The notes beneath the pieces were generated by a model. It was not told the origin of the DNA. It ran no database searches and worked only from the letters and a program-made list of their open reading frames with translations. A DNA stretch of 64,000 nucleotides from assembly GCF_000009985.1 (NCBI RefSeq), contig NC_007626.1, positions 898,501 through 962,500 on the forward strand. The letters are read 5' to 3'. Both the position numbers and the translations under genes were made by a program. The DNA comes from Paramagnetospirillum magneticum AMB-1 (lineage in GTDB: Bacteria; Pseudomonadota; Alphaproteobacteria; Rhodospirillales; Magnetospirillaceae). Positions 1-8,789 of this stretch are shown here, piece by piece. Positions within the stretch are counted from its first letter, which is position 1. Each line of letters starts with the position of its first letter.

Positions 1-915
1 CAGCCGCGCTTCGACAAGGAGCCGGTGGAGCGCATCCGCGGCCAATTGCTGGCCGGATTGATGCGCGAAAGCCAGGATTCCGGCGCCCAGGCCTCCCGCG
101 CCCTGTTCGAGGCGGCTTTCGCCGGCCACGCCTATGCCCGCTCGCCGCGCGGCACCGTCGAAACGGTCAAGACCATCCAGGTGGCCGACTTGCGGGCCTT
201 CGCCAAGGGGCAACTGACCCGCGACCGGCTGGTGGTGGGCGTGGTGGGCGACATCACGCCGCAGGAACTGGCGCGGCGCCTGGACGAGGTGTTCGGCGCC
301 CTGCCGGCCACCGGCCCGCTGGGAGACATTCCCGAGGTGGTGGCCCATCTCCCGGCCGGGCTGGTGGTGATTCCCAAGGACAATCCCCAGACCACCGCCC
401 TGTTCGCCCTGCCGGGCCTGCGCCGCGACGATCCCGACTGGTACGCCGCCTATGTGGTGAACTACATCCTGGGCGGCGGCGGCTTTTCGTCGCGCCTGAC
501 CGAGGAGGTGCGGGAAAAGCGCGGCCTGGCCTATTCCGTCACCTCCTATCTGTCGCCCTATGCTCATTCGGGACTGATCGTCGGCTCGGTGGCCACCGAG
601 AACTCGCGCTTCGCCGAATCGGTCCGTCTGATCAAGGAGGAGTTCCGCCGCATGCGCGACGAGGGGCCAAGCGAGACGGAACTGGCCGACGCCAAGACCT
701 ATCTCAACGGCTCGTTCCCGCTGTCGCAGGATTCCACCACCGCCATCGCCACTCTGCTGGTGCAGATGCAGGTGGACCGGCTGGGCATCGACTTCCTCGA
801 CCGGCGGGCTTCGGTGATCGGGGCGGTGAGCCTGGGCGACGCGCGCCGCGCCGCCAAGCGGTTGCTTGACGCCGACGCCCTGTCCTTCGTGGCGGTGGGA
901 AAGCCGGCCCGGTAG
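1..915 (+). CDS. M16-family zinc peptidase, C-terminal part (5' end outside window)
   Basis: The reading frame is open from the first base, so 304 codons are seen and the start lies upstream. The visible part is the C-terminal half of an M16 (insulinase/processing-peptidase) protein: the family signature GGGGFSSRLTEEVREKRGL lies near codons 157-175, followed by an LAYSV strand. The HxxEH zinc site belongs to the N-terminal half and is not in view, so I cannot say whether this is the catalytic or the inactive partner of the tandem M16 pairs common in alphaproteobacteria. It converges on phaR across a hairpin. Confidence 0.85.
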   Translation, partial: QPRFDKEPVERIRGQLLAGLMRESQDSGAQASRALFEAAFAGHAYARSPRGTVETVKTIQVADLRAFAKGQLTRDRLVVGVVGDITPQELARRLDEVFGALPATGPLGDIPEVVAHLPAGLVVIPKDNPQTTALFALPGLRRDDPDWYAAYVVNYILGGGGFSSRLTEEVREKRGLAYSVTSYLSPYAHSGLIVGSVATENSRFAESVRLIKEEFRRMRDEGPSETELADAKTYLNGSFPLSQDSTTAIATLLVQMQVDRLGIDFLDRRASVIGAVSLGDARRAAKRLLDADALSFVAVGKPAR

Positions 916-924
916 GGGAAGAAA

Positions 925-951
925 GGGAAGCGGGCGTGATGCCCGCTTCGC
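925..951. terminator. Bidirectional terminator-like hairpin between M16 and phaR
   Basis: Perfect 9-bp inverted repeat GAAGCGGGC / GCCCGCTTC with a 5-nt loop between two convergent stop codons. Read on the minus strand it is followed by a pyrimidine-rich CCCTTTCTT tract, so it most likely ends phaR. Confidence 0.65.
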
Positions 952-952
952 C

Positions 953-1516
953 CTATTTCTTCTTGGTCAGCTGGTCGATCTGCTTTTGCAGGGCCGAGAC
1001 GCTGGCCTGCAGATCCTCGACCTTGGGCGAGGAGCCGTCGGCGCCCTGGGGATAGAAGGGCGAGAACATCTTCATGGCGCTTTCCATGAAGGCCATGTTC
1101 TTCTTGCCCATCTCCTCGAACGGGCCGAAGGGGAACATCCCTTCCAAGGCGTTGCGCATATAGTCGCGCATCTGCGCCTCGTTATGGGAGAAGGCCTGCA
1201 TGGAATATTCCAGGTAGCGCGGCACCAGCCCGCCCAGGGAATCGCCGTAAAAGCCAATCAGCTGGCGCAGGAAGCTGATGGGCAGCAGGTTCTGGCCGCC
1301 CTTGGACTCTTCCTCGACGATGATCTGGGTCAGAACCGAGCGGGTGATATCCTCGCCCGTCTTGGCGTCGTAGACCACGAAATCGTCGCCATCCTTCACC
1401 ATCTGTGACAGATGGTCCAGGGTGACGTAGCTGCTGGTCGCCGTGTTGTACAGGCGGCGGTTGGCATACTTCTTGATCGTGATCGGGGCCTTGGCGGAGG
1501 TCTGGGACTCTGACAT
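953..1516 (-). CDS. phaR: PHB synthesis repressor PhaR
   Basis: 187 aa. The N-terminus carries the PHB/PHA accumulation regulator DNA-binding domain (about residues 13-75), recognised by IKKYANRRLYNTATSSYVTL and VVYDAKTGEDITR, followed by the granule-binding PHB_acc region and a short C-terminal coiled coil. PhaR proteins bind both DNA and PHB granules and repress phasin and often phaR genes until polymer appears. The gene diverges from the PhaE-like/phaC operon, which fits local control. The 166-bp gap upstream has a TGC-rich stretch near 1553-1570 where autoregulation could act; that last point is inference. Confidence 0.93.
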   Translation of the reverse strand: MSESQTSAKAPITIKKYANRRLYNTATSSYVTLDHLSQMVKDGDDFVVYDAKTGEDITRSVLTQIIVEEESKGGQNLLPISFLRQLIGFYGDSLGGLVPRYLEYSMQAFSHNEAQMRDYMRNALEGMFPFGPFEEMGKKNMAFMESAMKMFSPFYPQGADGSSPKVEDLQASVSALQKQIDQLTKKK

Positions 1517-1682
1517 CTGCTGTTTGTCTCGATTCTATCCGGAGGGCGGCATTGCCCGCTGCATTGCACCAATAGTAACAGAATTTTACGTGGCGCGTCG
1601 ATTGGCAACAATTTTCTTGCGCCGCCATGAAATCGCCCCCACCCGTATGGTCAAGGAAGGGAGGCTGGGCTATGATCCGGCC

Positions 1683-2096
1683 ATGTCCGATGCGCCCCCT
1701 GATTTCAAGGCGCTCGCGCGCCGCTATCTCGACCTGTGGCAGGAGCAGGTGGCGGCCGTGGCCGCCGACCCCGCCCTCGCCGAGGCTGTCGCCCGCGGCG
1801 TCGCCATGATGACGCAAAGTGCCGCCGCGGTGGCCCAGGCCACCGGGCTGAAGGTGAACCAACCCGATGGTGGACCGAAAGCGGAAAACACGTCCCAGCA
1901 GCCCGGCGGTCCGGACGGGGCCGCGTCCCCTGGCGCTGCACCTCATGACCCACGCCTCGACCCTGACGAGCTCGCGCGCCGCGTTACCGCACTTGAAGGA
2001 CGGATCGCTCGGCTGGAAGCCGCCCTTGGCGGAGGCGGGGCGGACCCTGGCGCAAAGCCTCGACGCGGCCGGACCCGACGCTTGGACTCGGCTTGA
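1683..2096 (+). CDS. Putative PHA synthase accessory subunit (PhaE-like)
   Basis: 137 aa. The N-terminus (DFKALARRYLDLWQEQ) is an amphipathic helix resembling the start of PhaE/PHA-synthase subunits, followed by an Ala-rich helix, a low-complexity Pro/Gly linker (about residues 65-95), and a C-terminal heptad segment (LARRVTALEGRIARLEAAL) that should form a coiled coil. Its place directly before a short synthase points to a class III-type partner. It overlaps phaC by about 150 bp in another frame. An in-frame ATG at 1647 is a weaker alternative start. Homology is not certain; the assignment rests mainly on context and helix pattern. Confidence 0.5.
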   Translation: MSDAPPDFKALARRYLDLWQEQVAAVAADPALAEAVARGVAMMTQSAAAVAQATGLKVNQPDGGPKAENTSQQPGGPDGAASPGAAPHDPRLDPDELARRVTALEGRIARLEAALGGGGADPGAKPRRGRTRRLDSA

Positions 2097-3132
2097 CGAG
2101 GCCATCGCCGCCGAGGCCGTCCGCCGTCACGACGCCTTTCTCGACGGCATAGAGGCCTATCGCCACCATCCCTATCGGCGGGATCTGCCGCCGGCCCCCG
2201 AGGCCTGGCGCCAGGGCACCACCTCGCTGCGGGATTACCGCCAGCCCGAAAGCGACGATGCCCGCCCGGTGCTGGTGATCCCCTCGCTGATCAACCGCGC
2301 CTATATCCTCGACCTCAGCGAAAAGCGCAGCCTGATGCGCTATCTCGCCGCCAAGGGATTGGCGCCGTTCCTGGTGGATTGGGATGCGCCGGGCGAGGCG
2401 GAGAAGAGCTTCACCCTGACCGATTACATCGCCGGACGGCTGGAGGCGGCGCTGGACGAGGTGGTGCGCCTGACCGGGCATCGGCCGGCGGTGGTGGGCT
2501 ATTGCATGGGCGGGCTGTTGGCCCTGGCCCTGGCCCAGCGCCGCCCCGACGCGGTCTCGGCGCTGGTGCTGCTGGCCACGCCTTACGACTTCGTCACCGG
2601 GCGCGAGGCCAACGCCGTCCTGATGAAGGCCCTGGCCCAGCCCATGGGCGGGCTGATCGACGGGGTGGGGGAGGTGCCGGTGGACATGCTCCAGGCCATG
2701 TTCGCCGGGCTGGACCCCGGCCTCGCCGCCCGCAAGTTCATGGCTTTTGCCCGCTTGAAGCGCAGAAGCGCCCGGGCGCGGGACTTCGTCGCCCTGGAGG
2801 ATTGGGCCAATGACGGTGTTCCGCTGGCCGGGCCGGTGGCGCGGGAATGCCTGTTCGGCTGGTATGGGGAAAATGATCCCGTCGAGGGGCGCTGGTGTAT
2901 CGAAGGCAGGCCTGTCAACCCCGGCGAGGTTACAGTTCCCACCCTGGTCATGATCCCTCAGCGCGACAGGATTGTGCCGCCCGTATCCGCTTTACCATTG
3001 TGGGAACGCATCCCAAGTGCCAAGCTGATGAGGCTGTCCGGCGGGCATGTGGGCATGCTGACCGGACCGCGCGCCAAGACCGAGGTTTATGGCCCGCTCA
3101 TGCGTTGGCTGCACCGCAGGGCAGGCACTTAG
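1945..3132 (+). CDS. phaC: Poly(3-hydroxyalkanoate) synthase, short class
   Basis: 395 aa from the ATG at 1945. An alpha/beta-hydrolase synthase that polymerises 3-hydroxyacyl-CoA into granules. The lipase-like box GYCMGG places the nucleophile at Cys187; the catalytic Asp is probably in QRDRIVPP and the His in SGGHVGML near the C-terminus. The length is nearer class III/IV synthases (about 360 aa) than class I (about 590 aa), which agrees with a separate PhaE-like subunit upstream. The start is uncertain: an ATG at 1867 is also in frame, and both choices overlap the upstream gene. phaA follows after 137 bp. Confidence 0.88.
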   Translation: MTHASTLTSSRAALPHLKDGSLGWKPPLAEAGRTLAQSLDAAGPDAWTRLDEAIAAEAVRRHDAFLDGIEAYRHHPYRRDLPPAPEAWRQGTTSLRDYRQPESDDARPVLVIPSLINRAYILDLSEKRSLMRYLAAKGLAPFLVDWDAPGEAEKSFTLTDYIAGRLEAALDEVVRLTGHRPAVVGYCMGGLLALALAQRRPDAVSALVLLATPYDFVTGREANAVLMKALAQPMGGLIDGVGEVPVDMLQAMFAGLDPGLAARKFMAFARLKRRSARARDFVALEDWANDGVPLAGPVARECLFGWYGENDPVEGRWCIEGRPVNPGEVTVPTLVMIPQRDRIVPPVSALPLWERIPSAKLMRLSGGHVGMLTGPRAKTEVYGPLMRWLHRRAGT

Positions 3133-3182
3133 AACGGTTGCAGAAGGGGTAAGCGAAGCGTTATGACATCTGGGGGAGACAT

Positions 3183-3205
3183 CTTTCTGGAACAACGCCA
3201 GAAAG
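3183..3205. other. Small hairpin in the phaC-phaA gap
   Basis: Perfect 8-bp arms CTTTCTGG / CCAGAAAG around a 7-nt loop, 50 bp after the phaC stop. There is no T-run, so it could be an mRNA-processing or stability element rather than a terminator. Confidence 0.35.
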
Positions 3206-3269
3206 TGCGCCTTCCCCACGTGGTCCCGCCCCTTGCGGCCTTATAACCACCCGAGGAGACAACAAGCTC

Positions 3270-4442
3270 ATGACCGACATCGTTATCGCCGCCGCCACCC
3301 GCACTCCCGTCGGCTCGTTCAACGGCTCGCTGGCCGGGTTGCAGGCGGCCCAGCTGGGCGAGATCGTCATCCGCGAGGCGCTGAAGCGCGCCGGGGTGGA
3401 GGCCGAGGCCGTTGACGAGGTGCTGCTGGGTCACATTCTGACCGCCGGCTGTGGCCAGAACACCGCCCGTCAGGCCGCCATCAAGGCCGGCGTGCCCAAC
3501 ACCGCCACCGCCATGGCCATCAACCAGCTGTGCGGCTCGGGCCTGCGCGCCGTGGCCCTGGGCTTCCAGGCCATCAAGCTGGGCGACGCCAATATCATCG
3601 TCGCCGGCGGCCAGGAAAGCATGAGCAACGCCCAGCACGCCATCTACATGCGTGGCGGCGTCAAGATGGGCGACGCCAGTCTGGTCGATACCATGATCAA
3701 GGACGGCCTGACCGACGCTTTCAGCCCGATCCATATGGGCATCACCGCCGAGAACCTGGCCGAGAAGTTCCAGATCACGCGCGAGGAGCAGGACGCCTTC
3801 GCCCTGGGCTCTCAGAACAAGGCCGAAGCCGCCTCCAAGGCCGGTCGCTTCAAGGATCAGATCGTGCCGGTGACCATCACCGTCAAGCGCGAGGAGAAGC
3901 TGTTCGACACCGACGAGTTCATCCGCATGGGCTGCACCCTGGACCAGATCGCCAAGCCCAAGCCCGCCTTCAAGAAGGACGGCACGGTGACCGCCGCCAA
4001 CGCCTCGGGCATCAATGACGGCGGCGCCGCCCTGGTGCTGATGACCGCCAAGGAAGCCGACAAGCGCGGCATCAAGCCGCTGGCCCGTATCGCCGGCTGG
4101 GCCACCGCCGGCACCGATCCCAACACCATGGGCTACGGCCCGGTCCCCGCCACCCAGAAGCTGCTGGCCAAGCTGGGCTGGAAGCACGAGGACCTCGACC
4201 TGATCGAAGCCAACGAGGCTTTCGCCGCCCAGGCTATCGCCGTCAACAAGGGCATGGGCTGGGATACCTCCAAGGTTAATGTCAACGGCGGCGCCATCGC
4301 CATCGGCCACCCCATCGGCGCCTCGGGCGCCCGTATCCTGGTCGACCTGCTGTACGAAATGGGCCGCCGCGACGCCAAGAAGGGCCTTGCCACCCTGTGC
4401 ATCGGCGGCGGCATGGGCATCGCCCTTTGCGTCGAGCGTTGA
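3270..4442 (+). CDS. phaA: Acetyl-CoA acetyltransferase (beta-ketothiolase)
   Basis: 390 aa, full family length. Condenses two acetyl-CoA to acetoacetyl-CoA, the first step of PHB synthesis. All thiolase active-site elements are present: nucleophile Cys88 in NQLCGSG, His347 in GHPIGASG and the second Cys377 in LCIGGGMG. A GAGGAGA ribosome-binding site lies 9 nt before the ATG. Codon use and position between phaC and phaB make the biosynthetic role much more likely than a degradative one. Confidence 0.96.
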   Translation: MTDIVIAAATRTPVGSFNGSLAGLQAAQLGEIVIREALKRAGVEAEAVDEVLLGHILTAGCGQNTARQAAIKAGVPNTATAMAINQLCGSGLRAVALGFQAIKLGDANIIVAGGQESMSNAQHAIYMRGGVKMGDASLVDTMIKDGLTDAFSPIHMGITAENLAEKFQITREEQDAFALGSQNKAEAASKAGRFKDQIVPVTITVKREEKLFDTDEFIRMGCTLDQIAKPKPAFKKDGTVTAANASGINDGGAALVLMTAKEADKRGIKPLARIAGWATAGTDPNTMGYGPVPATQKLLAKLGWKHEDLDLIEANEAFAAQAIAVNKGMGWDTSKVNVNGGAIAIGHPIGASGARILVDLLYEMGRRDAKKGLATLCIGGGMGIALCVER

Positions 4443-4464
4443 TCTAGTCAGGTTCTTTAGAAAA

Positions 4465-4501
4465 GGGGAGCCGCGCCCGCCCGGCGGCTCCCCCGTTTTT
4501 T
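4465..4501 (+). terminator. Rho-independent terminator after phaA
   Basis: 10-bp perfect stem GGGGAGCCGC / GCGGCTCCCC, 9-nt loop, followed by CG and six T. Its presence between phaA and phaB suggests partial termination or a separate phaB promoter. Confidence 0.85.
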
Positions 4502-4585
4502 CCCAGGGTGGGAATACAGATCGGACAGCCGGAGCATACCGGCATCAAAGATCCGAGCGGAGACACAGTGATAGAGGAGAAGTCC

Positions 4586-5308
4586 ATGGGTCGTTTAGCA
4601 ATTGTGACCGGCGGCACCCGCGGCATTGGCCGCGAGATTTCGGTGACCCTGAAGAAGGCCGGCTACAAGGTGGTGGCCAATTACGGCGGAAATGACGAGG
4701 CCGCGGCCAAGTTCACCGCCGAGACCGGCATCCCGTCCATGAAGTGGGACGTCGGCAGCTACCCCGCCTGCGAAGCCGCCATCGCCAAGATCGTCGCCGA
4801 GCACGGCCCCGTCGAGATCATCGTCAACAATGCCGGCATCACCCGTGACGCCACCCTGCATCGCATGAGCTACCAGATGTGGGAAGAGGTCATTCACACC
4901 AACCTGACCTCCTGCTTCAACATGGCGCGTCTGGCCATCGATTCCATGCGTGAGCGCGGCTTCGGCCGCATCGTCAACATCGGCTCCATCAACGGTCAGG
5001 CCGGTCAGTACGGCCAGGTCAACTATGCCGCCGCCAAGTCGGGCATCCACGGCTTCACCAAGGCCCTGGCCCAGGAAGGCGCCGCCAAGAACATCACCGT
5101 CAACGCCATCGCGCCGGGCTATGTGGATACCGACATGGTCCGTGCCGTGCCGCCGGCGGTGCTGGAAAAGATCATCGCCAAGATCCCGGTGGGCCGTCTG
5201 GGCCGCGCCGAGGACATCGCGCGCTGCGTCATGTTCCTGATCGCCGACGAAGCCGATTTCATCACCGGCTCGACCCTGTCGGTCAATGGCGGCCAGCACA
5301 TGTACTGA
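4586..5308 (+). CDS. phaB: NADPH-dependent acetoacetyl-CoA reductase
   Basis: 240 aa short-chain dehydrogenase that reduces acetoacetyl-CoA to (R)-3-hydroxybutyryl-CoA. The nucleotide-binding TGGTRGIG motif is at the N-terminus and the catalytic Ser134, Tyr147 and Lys151 (NYAAAKSG) are intact. GAGGAGA precedes the ATG by 5-6 nt, fixing this start over in-frame upstream ATGs. It lies 143 bp after phaA, across a strong terminator, so it may have its own promoter. Confidence 0.95.
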   Translation: MGRLAIVTGGTRGIGREISVTLKKAGYKVVANYGGNDEAAAKFTAETGIPSMKWDVGSYPACEAAIAKIVAEHGPVEIIVNNAGITRDATLHRMSYQMWEEVIHTNLTSCFNMARLAIDSMRERGFGRIVNIGSINGQAGQYGQVNYAAAKSGIHGFTKALAQEGAAKNITVNAIAPGYVDTDMVRAVPPAVLEKIIAKIPVGRLGRAEDIARCVMFLIADEADFITGSTLSVNGGQHMY

Positions 5309-5335
5309 TCCGGTTTTCCGGTTCGGCTCTAATGG

Positions 5336-5373
5336 GAAAGCCCTCGTCCTTTGGGACGGGGGCTTTCTTTTTG
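5336..5373 (+). terminator. Rho-independent terminator after phaB
   Basis: AAAGCCC...GGGCTTT stem with an inner CGTCC/GGACG pairing and TTT loop, followed by CTTTTT. It closes the pha cluster. Confidence 0.85.
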
Positions 5374-5603
5374 ACGCAATTTCCGTCGTGGCGCCAATCC
5401 ACGGGTGGAATTTGGTTCGCCTTCCTCACTCTGCGCATATTGCGTATTGCTACGGCCTACCACATACTGAAGGCGTGGGCTTTGGTGATGTGAGGCATAG
5501 TAATGGCGGTTTCCTGCCGTGGGGCGAGGGCTCATCCTTTATGTGCAGCCGTCGCTTGCCGGGAAGGTGCCCTGTGATTCTTGGGGCGGCTCCCAATCCC
5601 CAT

Positions 5604-6698
5604 ATGGCCGATCATTCGCGCAAGATCCTGGTGGCGGTGGTCGACGCCCATGCGGGGCATCGCAACCAGGTGGCCTCCGCCCTGATGTCGTTCTATCAGG
5701 TGGCGGCCTTCGACAACTTCGATCAGGCCATGGAAGCCCTGGTCAGGACGCCGCCCTGCGTGGTGCTGCTGGACGAGCGGATCGTGCCGCGTGCCGGCGG
5801 CGACCCCATCGCGCTGACCCGCCAGCTGCTGAGGGGGGTGCCTATCATCCGCACCCTGGCGCGGCACCCGTCGCAATTGGGCAGCGCCCTGTATGATACC
5901 GATGCCTGTCTGGAAAAGCCCTATCGCCGTTCGACGCTGATCAAGACCATTTCCAGCCTGGTCAACAAGACGGTTGAGGCGGAATGGGAGACCTTGGCGC
6001 CGCAATACCGCGAGTCGCTGCGTCGGACCGTGGACAGCTTCAACAACATCTCGGACCTCATCGACAAGGGCGAGCCCCTGGTCTACACCGAGATCACCGA
6101 GGCCTGCGGCCCCCTGGTGGATGCGGTCAGCAACCACGATTTCAAGGTGATCCTCAACGGGGTCAAGGGCCATGACAACTACTCCTACGTCCACTCGCTG
6201 CGGGTGGCGACGCTGCTGTCGCTGTTCGGCCACACCATCGGGCTGAAGGGCGAGGATCTCAACCTGCTGGCCAGCGGCGGGCTGCTGCACGACATCGGCA
6301 AGATGACCATCCCCCACGAGGTGCTGAACAAGCCCGGCCGGCTGGACGACGTGGAACTGCAGGTCATGCGTAGCCATGTGAGCAAATCCGTGGATTATCT
6401 CAAGCTGTGCGACCATCTGCCCAAGGGCGTGCTGACCATCGCCGCCCAGCACCACGAAAAGCTCGACGGCAAGGGCTACCCCCACGGCCTTCACGGCTCG
6501 CAGCTCAACGAGCTGGCGCGCATGGCTTCCATCGTCGATATCTTCGGGGCGCTGACCGATCGCCGGGTCTACAAGGAGCCCATGTCCCCCGAGGACGCTC
6601 TGACCCTGATGACCGAGCGCATGGGCGGCGAGATCGACCAGTCGCTGCTGGCCCTGTTCCGCGCCATGCTGCTGGACGCGGCCACTCCCACGGCGTGA
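5604..6698 (+). CDS. HD-GYP domain response regulator (probable c-di-GMP phosphodiesterase)
   Basis: 364 aa. Residues about 8-125 have a receiver-like fold (ILVAVVDAHAGHR...VVLLDERIVP, conserved Lys in EKPYRRS); the C-terminal part is an HD-GYP domain with H229-D230 (LLHDIGKM), HHEKLDGKGYP and Gly291-Tyr292-Pro293. HD-GYP proteins hydrolyse cyclic di-GMP. The canonical phospho-Asp sits in an unusual LLDERI context, so phosphorylation is plausible but not certain. An in-frame GTG at 5574 with a GGGAAGG site just upstream is a strong alternative start that would add 10 residues. No kinase gene is adjacent on this strand. Confidence 0.88.
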   Translation: MADHSRKILVAVVDAHAGHRNQVASALMSFYQVAAFDNFDQAMEALVRTPPCVVLLDERIVPRAGGDPIALTRQLLRGVPIIRTLARHPSQLGSALYDTDACLEKPYRRSTLIKTISSLVNKTVEAEWETLAPQYRESLRRTVDSFNNISDLIDKGEPLVYTEITEACGPLVDAVSNHDFKVILNGVKGHDNYSYVHSLRVATLLSLFGHTIGLKGEDLNLLASGGLLHDIGKMTIPHEVLNKPGRLDDVELQVMRSHVSKSVDYLKLCDHLPKGVLTIAAQHHEKLDGKGYPHGLHGSQLNELARMASIVDIFGALTDRRVYKEPMSPEDALTLMTERMGGEIDQSLLALFRAMLLDAATPTA

Positions 6699-6710
6699 CC
6701 CGCGGCGTTC

Positions 6711-8654
6711 TCAGAAGCTGACGGTGGCCTGAACGAAGGCACTGCGCCCCGGCGCCCATTGCAGCTTGGTCGTGGGGCTTTGCGGCAGCGGGTTGACGTG
6801 CAGGTGATAGTGCTTGTCAAGCACGTTGGCGATGCCGGCGGTGAGGGCGGCGCGTTCCCCCAGTGCGACGCCGGCGAACAGGTCAAGCAGCGCCCAGCCG
6901 GCGGTGCCGCCCGCCGTGTCCTCGGCCGATCCCGTGGAGGAATAGGCGTCGATTCGGTTCTGGCTGGCGGCGAAGCTGAGGCGTGCGCCCGCCGATCCCA
7001 CGGTGTCGGGGGCCAGTTCGCGCCGGTGCTCGATCACCATCTCACCGTCCAGCGGCGGGATCTGGTAGAGAGGGCGCGAATCGGTCAGGTTCTCGCCGCG
7101 TGTCCACGACAGCTTGGCTCGCGCCCCCCAGCCCTCCGAGACCTGCCACCAGGCTTCCAGGGCGGTTCCCGCCAGATAGGCGTCCACATTGCGGTAGATG
7201 ATGGCGCCGTCGCTTCTGGCGATGCCGGTCTGGCCCCTGGCCCGGTCGGCGGTGATGAAATCCACCACGCGGTCGCCATAGCCCGAGACCGCCACCCGCC
7301 ACGACCCCGTCGGATTGCCCGGCGCGAAATTGCCCTTGAAGCCGCCGCCGTCCTGACGCGCTCCCAGCTCGAAGCGATGATGGGCCTCGGGATTCAGTTG
7401 CGGGTTGCCCACCTGGGTGAGGGCGGTGGGGCCGGAATTGGCATAGAAGCGCTCGCCCGCATCCGGGCTGCGCACGGCCCGGCGCAGATCGGCATGCAGG
7501 CGCCCGGTACGGTCCTCGGTGTCGTGGGCCACCAGAATCCGGCCGCTGACATTGAGATTGGTCGGGTTGGAATCGACGTTGCCGCCGTAATAGCGGTTCC
7601 ACAATTGCTGTGGCGTAACCTGGAACGACGAGGCCCCCGAGCCGGAGACCGGTGGCAATTGGCTGCGCTCGTTGGGGTCCGAGTGGATGGCGTCCAGGCG
7701 CAGGGCGGCGCTGAGGGAATCCTGCGGCGACAGCTTGGTGGCGGTGGCGAAGGTCAGCCCGCCTTGCAGCGTTTGGACATCGGGCATGCGATGGACGGCC
7801 TGCCCCTGGGCGGGGTAAAGGGCATCGATGTCAATGTTGTACTTCAACAGGCCGAAATCCGCCGTCACCGTATTGCGGAACGAGCCGGTGGCGAACTCGC
7901 CGCGCACCAGCCCGCGCGCGGTGGTCCACAGGCCGTTGTATTTGAGGCCCAGGCTGCCCCGGTCCCTCAGGGAGGTGTTGTCGGCATCGTAGCTCAGCGC
8001 ATCGAATACCAGTCCGGCCTCAACCCGGTTCAGCGCCGAGTCGGTCGGCGCGTGCTCGAACACCGTCGAGGCGAGGTAGCGGTCCAGCCGGGTAGCGTCG
8101 ATGCCGTAATTGGGGATGCGGTGGTGGGAGAAGGCGTCGCGCATGACGAAGCCGGACAGGCGGCTTTTGGGCGCGGGGCGCCAGGCGGCGGCCAATTGGG
8201 TGTTGATGCGGTCGTAGCCGTAATTCACCCGCTGTCCGGCACCGTCTTCATAGGGCTTGACGTGGTCGTGCCGCGCACCGGCCCAGAGGGATGCGTCCCC
8301 CAGCTCGGTATTGGCCAGTCCCGCCTCGGTGGACACCACGCCGTTGCCCTGGAAGCCGCCGGTAAGTGCAACATTGCCCGCCGCCGCCACGGCGCGGCGT
8401 TGGGCGAAGAACTCGGTGGGCCAAGCGGTCTTGGCCGGCATCAGCGGCTCGGCCACCGGCAGGTCGGTCAGCGGGATGGTCGGCGGCAGGTCCTGGCCGG
8501 CGTGCCGCCCCATATAGCGGGTGTCGATGAACGACTGATCGGGCAGCAGCTTGGGCGGTTCGGCCGCGGGGGCGGATTCGGCAAGCGCCCCCATGGCCAC
8601 CAGCACCGGCAGACCGCGCAGCAAAATCTGTCTTGGATGACGCCCCCGTCTCAT
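6711..8654 (-). CDS. TonB-dependent receptor-like outer-membrane barrel (OprC/NosA-like), plug not evident
   Basis: 647 aa. Signal peptide (cleavage near ESAPAAE, about residue 30), then a stretch of about 65 residues without a TonB box or the usual plug motifs, then a long beta-barrel ending in the outer-membrane signature VQATVSF. Barrel segments such as YEDGAGQRVNYGYDR, RSPDAGERF and GNPQLNPEAHHRFELG resemble copper-type receptors of the OprC/NosA group; that comparison is from memory of the family. The roughly 120-residue N-terminal plug that gates such barrels appears to be missing. It diverges from a histidine-kinase gene across 135 bp. The substrate cannot be stated. Confidence 0.75.
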   Translation of the reverse strand: MRRGRHPRQILLRGLPVLVAMGALAESAPAAEPPKLLPDQSFIDTRYMGRHAGQDLPPTIPLTDLPVAEPLMPAKTAWPTEFFAQRRAVAAAGNVALTGGFQGNGVVSTEAGLANTELGDASLWAGARHDHVKPYEDGAGQRVNYGYDRINTQLAAAWRPAPKSRLSGFVMRDAFSHHRIPNYGIDATRLDRYLASTVFEHAPTDSALNRVEAGLVFDALSYDADNTSLRDRGSLGLKYNGLWTTARGLVRGEFATGSFRNTVTADFGLLKYNIDIDALYPAQGQAVHRMPDVQTLQGGLTFATATKLSPQDSLSAALRLDAIHSDPNERSQLPPVSGSGASSFQVTPQQLWNRYYGGNVDSNPTNLNVSGRILVAHDTEDRTGRLHADLRRAVRSPDAGERFYANSGPTALTQVGNPQLNPEAHHRFELGARQDGGGFKGNFAPGNPTGSWRVAVSGYGDRVVDFITADRARGQTGIARSDGAIIYRNVDAYLAGTALEAWWQVSEGWGARAKLSWTRGENLTDSRPLYQIPPLDGEMVIEHRRELAPDTVGSAGARLSFAASQNRIDAYSSTGSAEDTAGGTAGWALLDLFAGVALGERAALTAGIANVLDKHYHLHVNPLPQSPTTKLQWAPGRSAFVQATVSF

Positions 8655-8789
8655 GCTTTCTAGAACTAATGGGATTGGACACCCAAAGGCAAGTCAATCC
8701 GGTTGCAACCTTTGCGCTCAGGTTTGCTTCGGTGCACCGGTTCGAGGCGCTGTGACAGGGAGGGGAAGGCCTTGGGTTTGTGGGGGCGG

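Noticed and set aside
1599..1620. Possible sigma-54 promoter (TGGCAACAATTTTCTTGC) upstream of the PhaE-like gene
   Set aside because: The GG and GC elements are 13 nt apart instead of the required 10.
5374..5603. N-terminal extension of the HD-GYP protein starting near 5286
   Set aside because: That frame crosses the phaB terminator and has no family similarity before the receiver-like domain.
8655..8789. Riboswitch (for example cobalamin) before the TonB-like receptor
   Set aside because: The divergent gap is only 135 bp and lacks the conserved boxes; only weak GCAACCT/AGGTTTGC symmetry is present.
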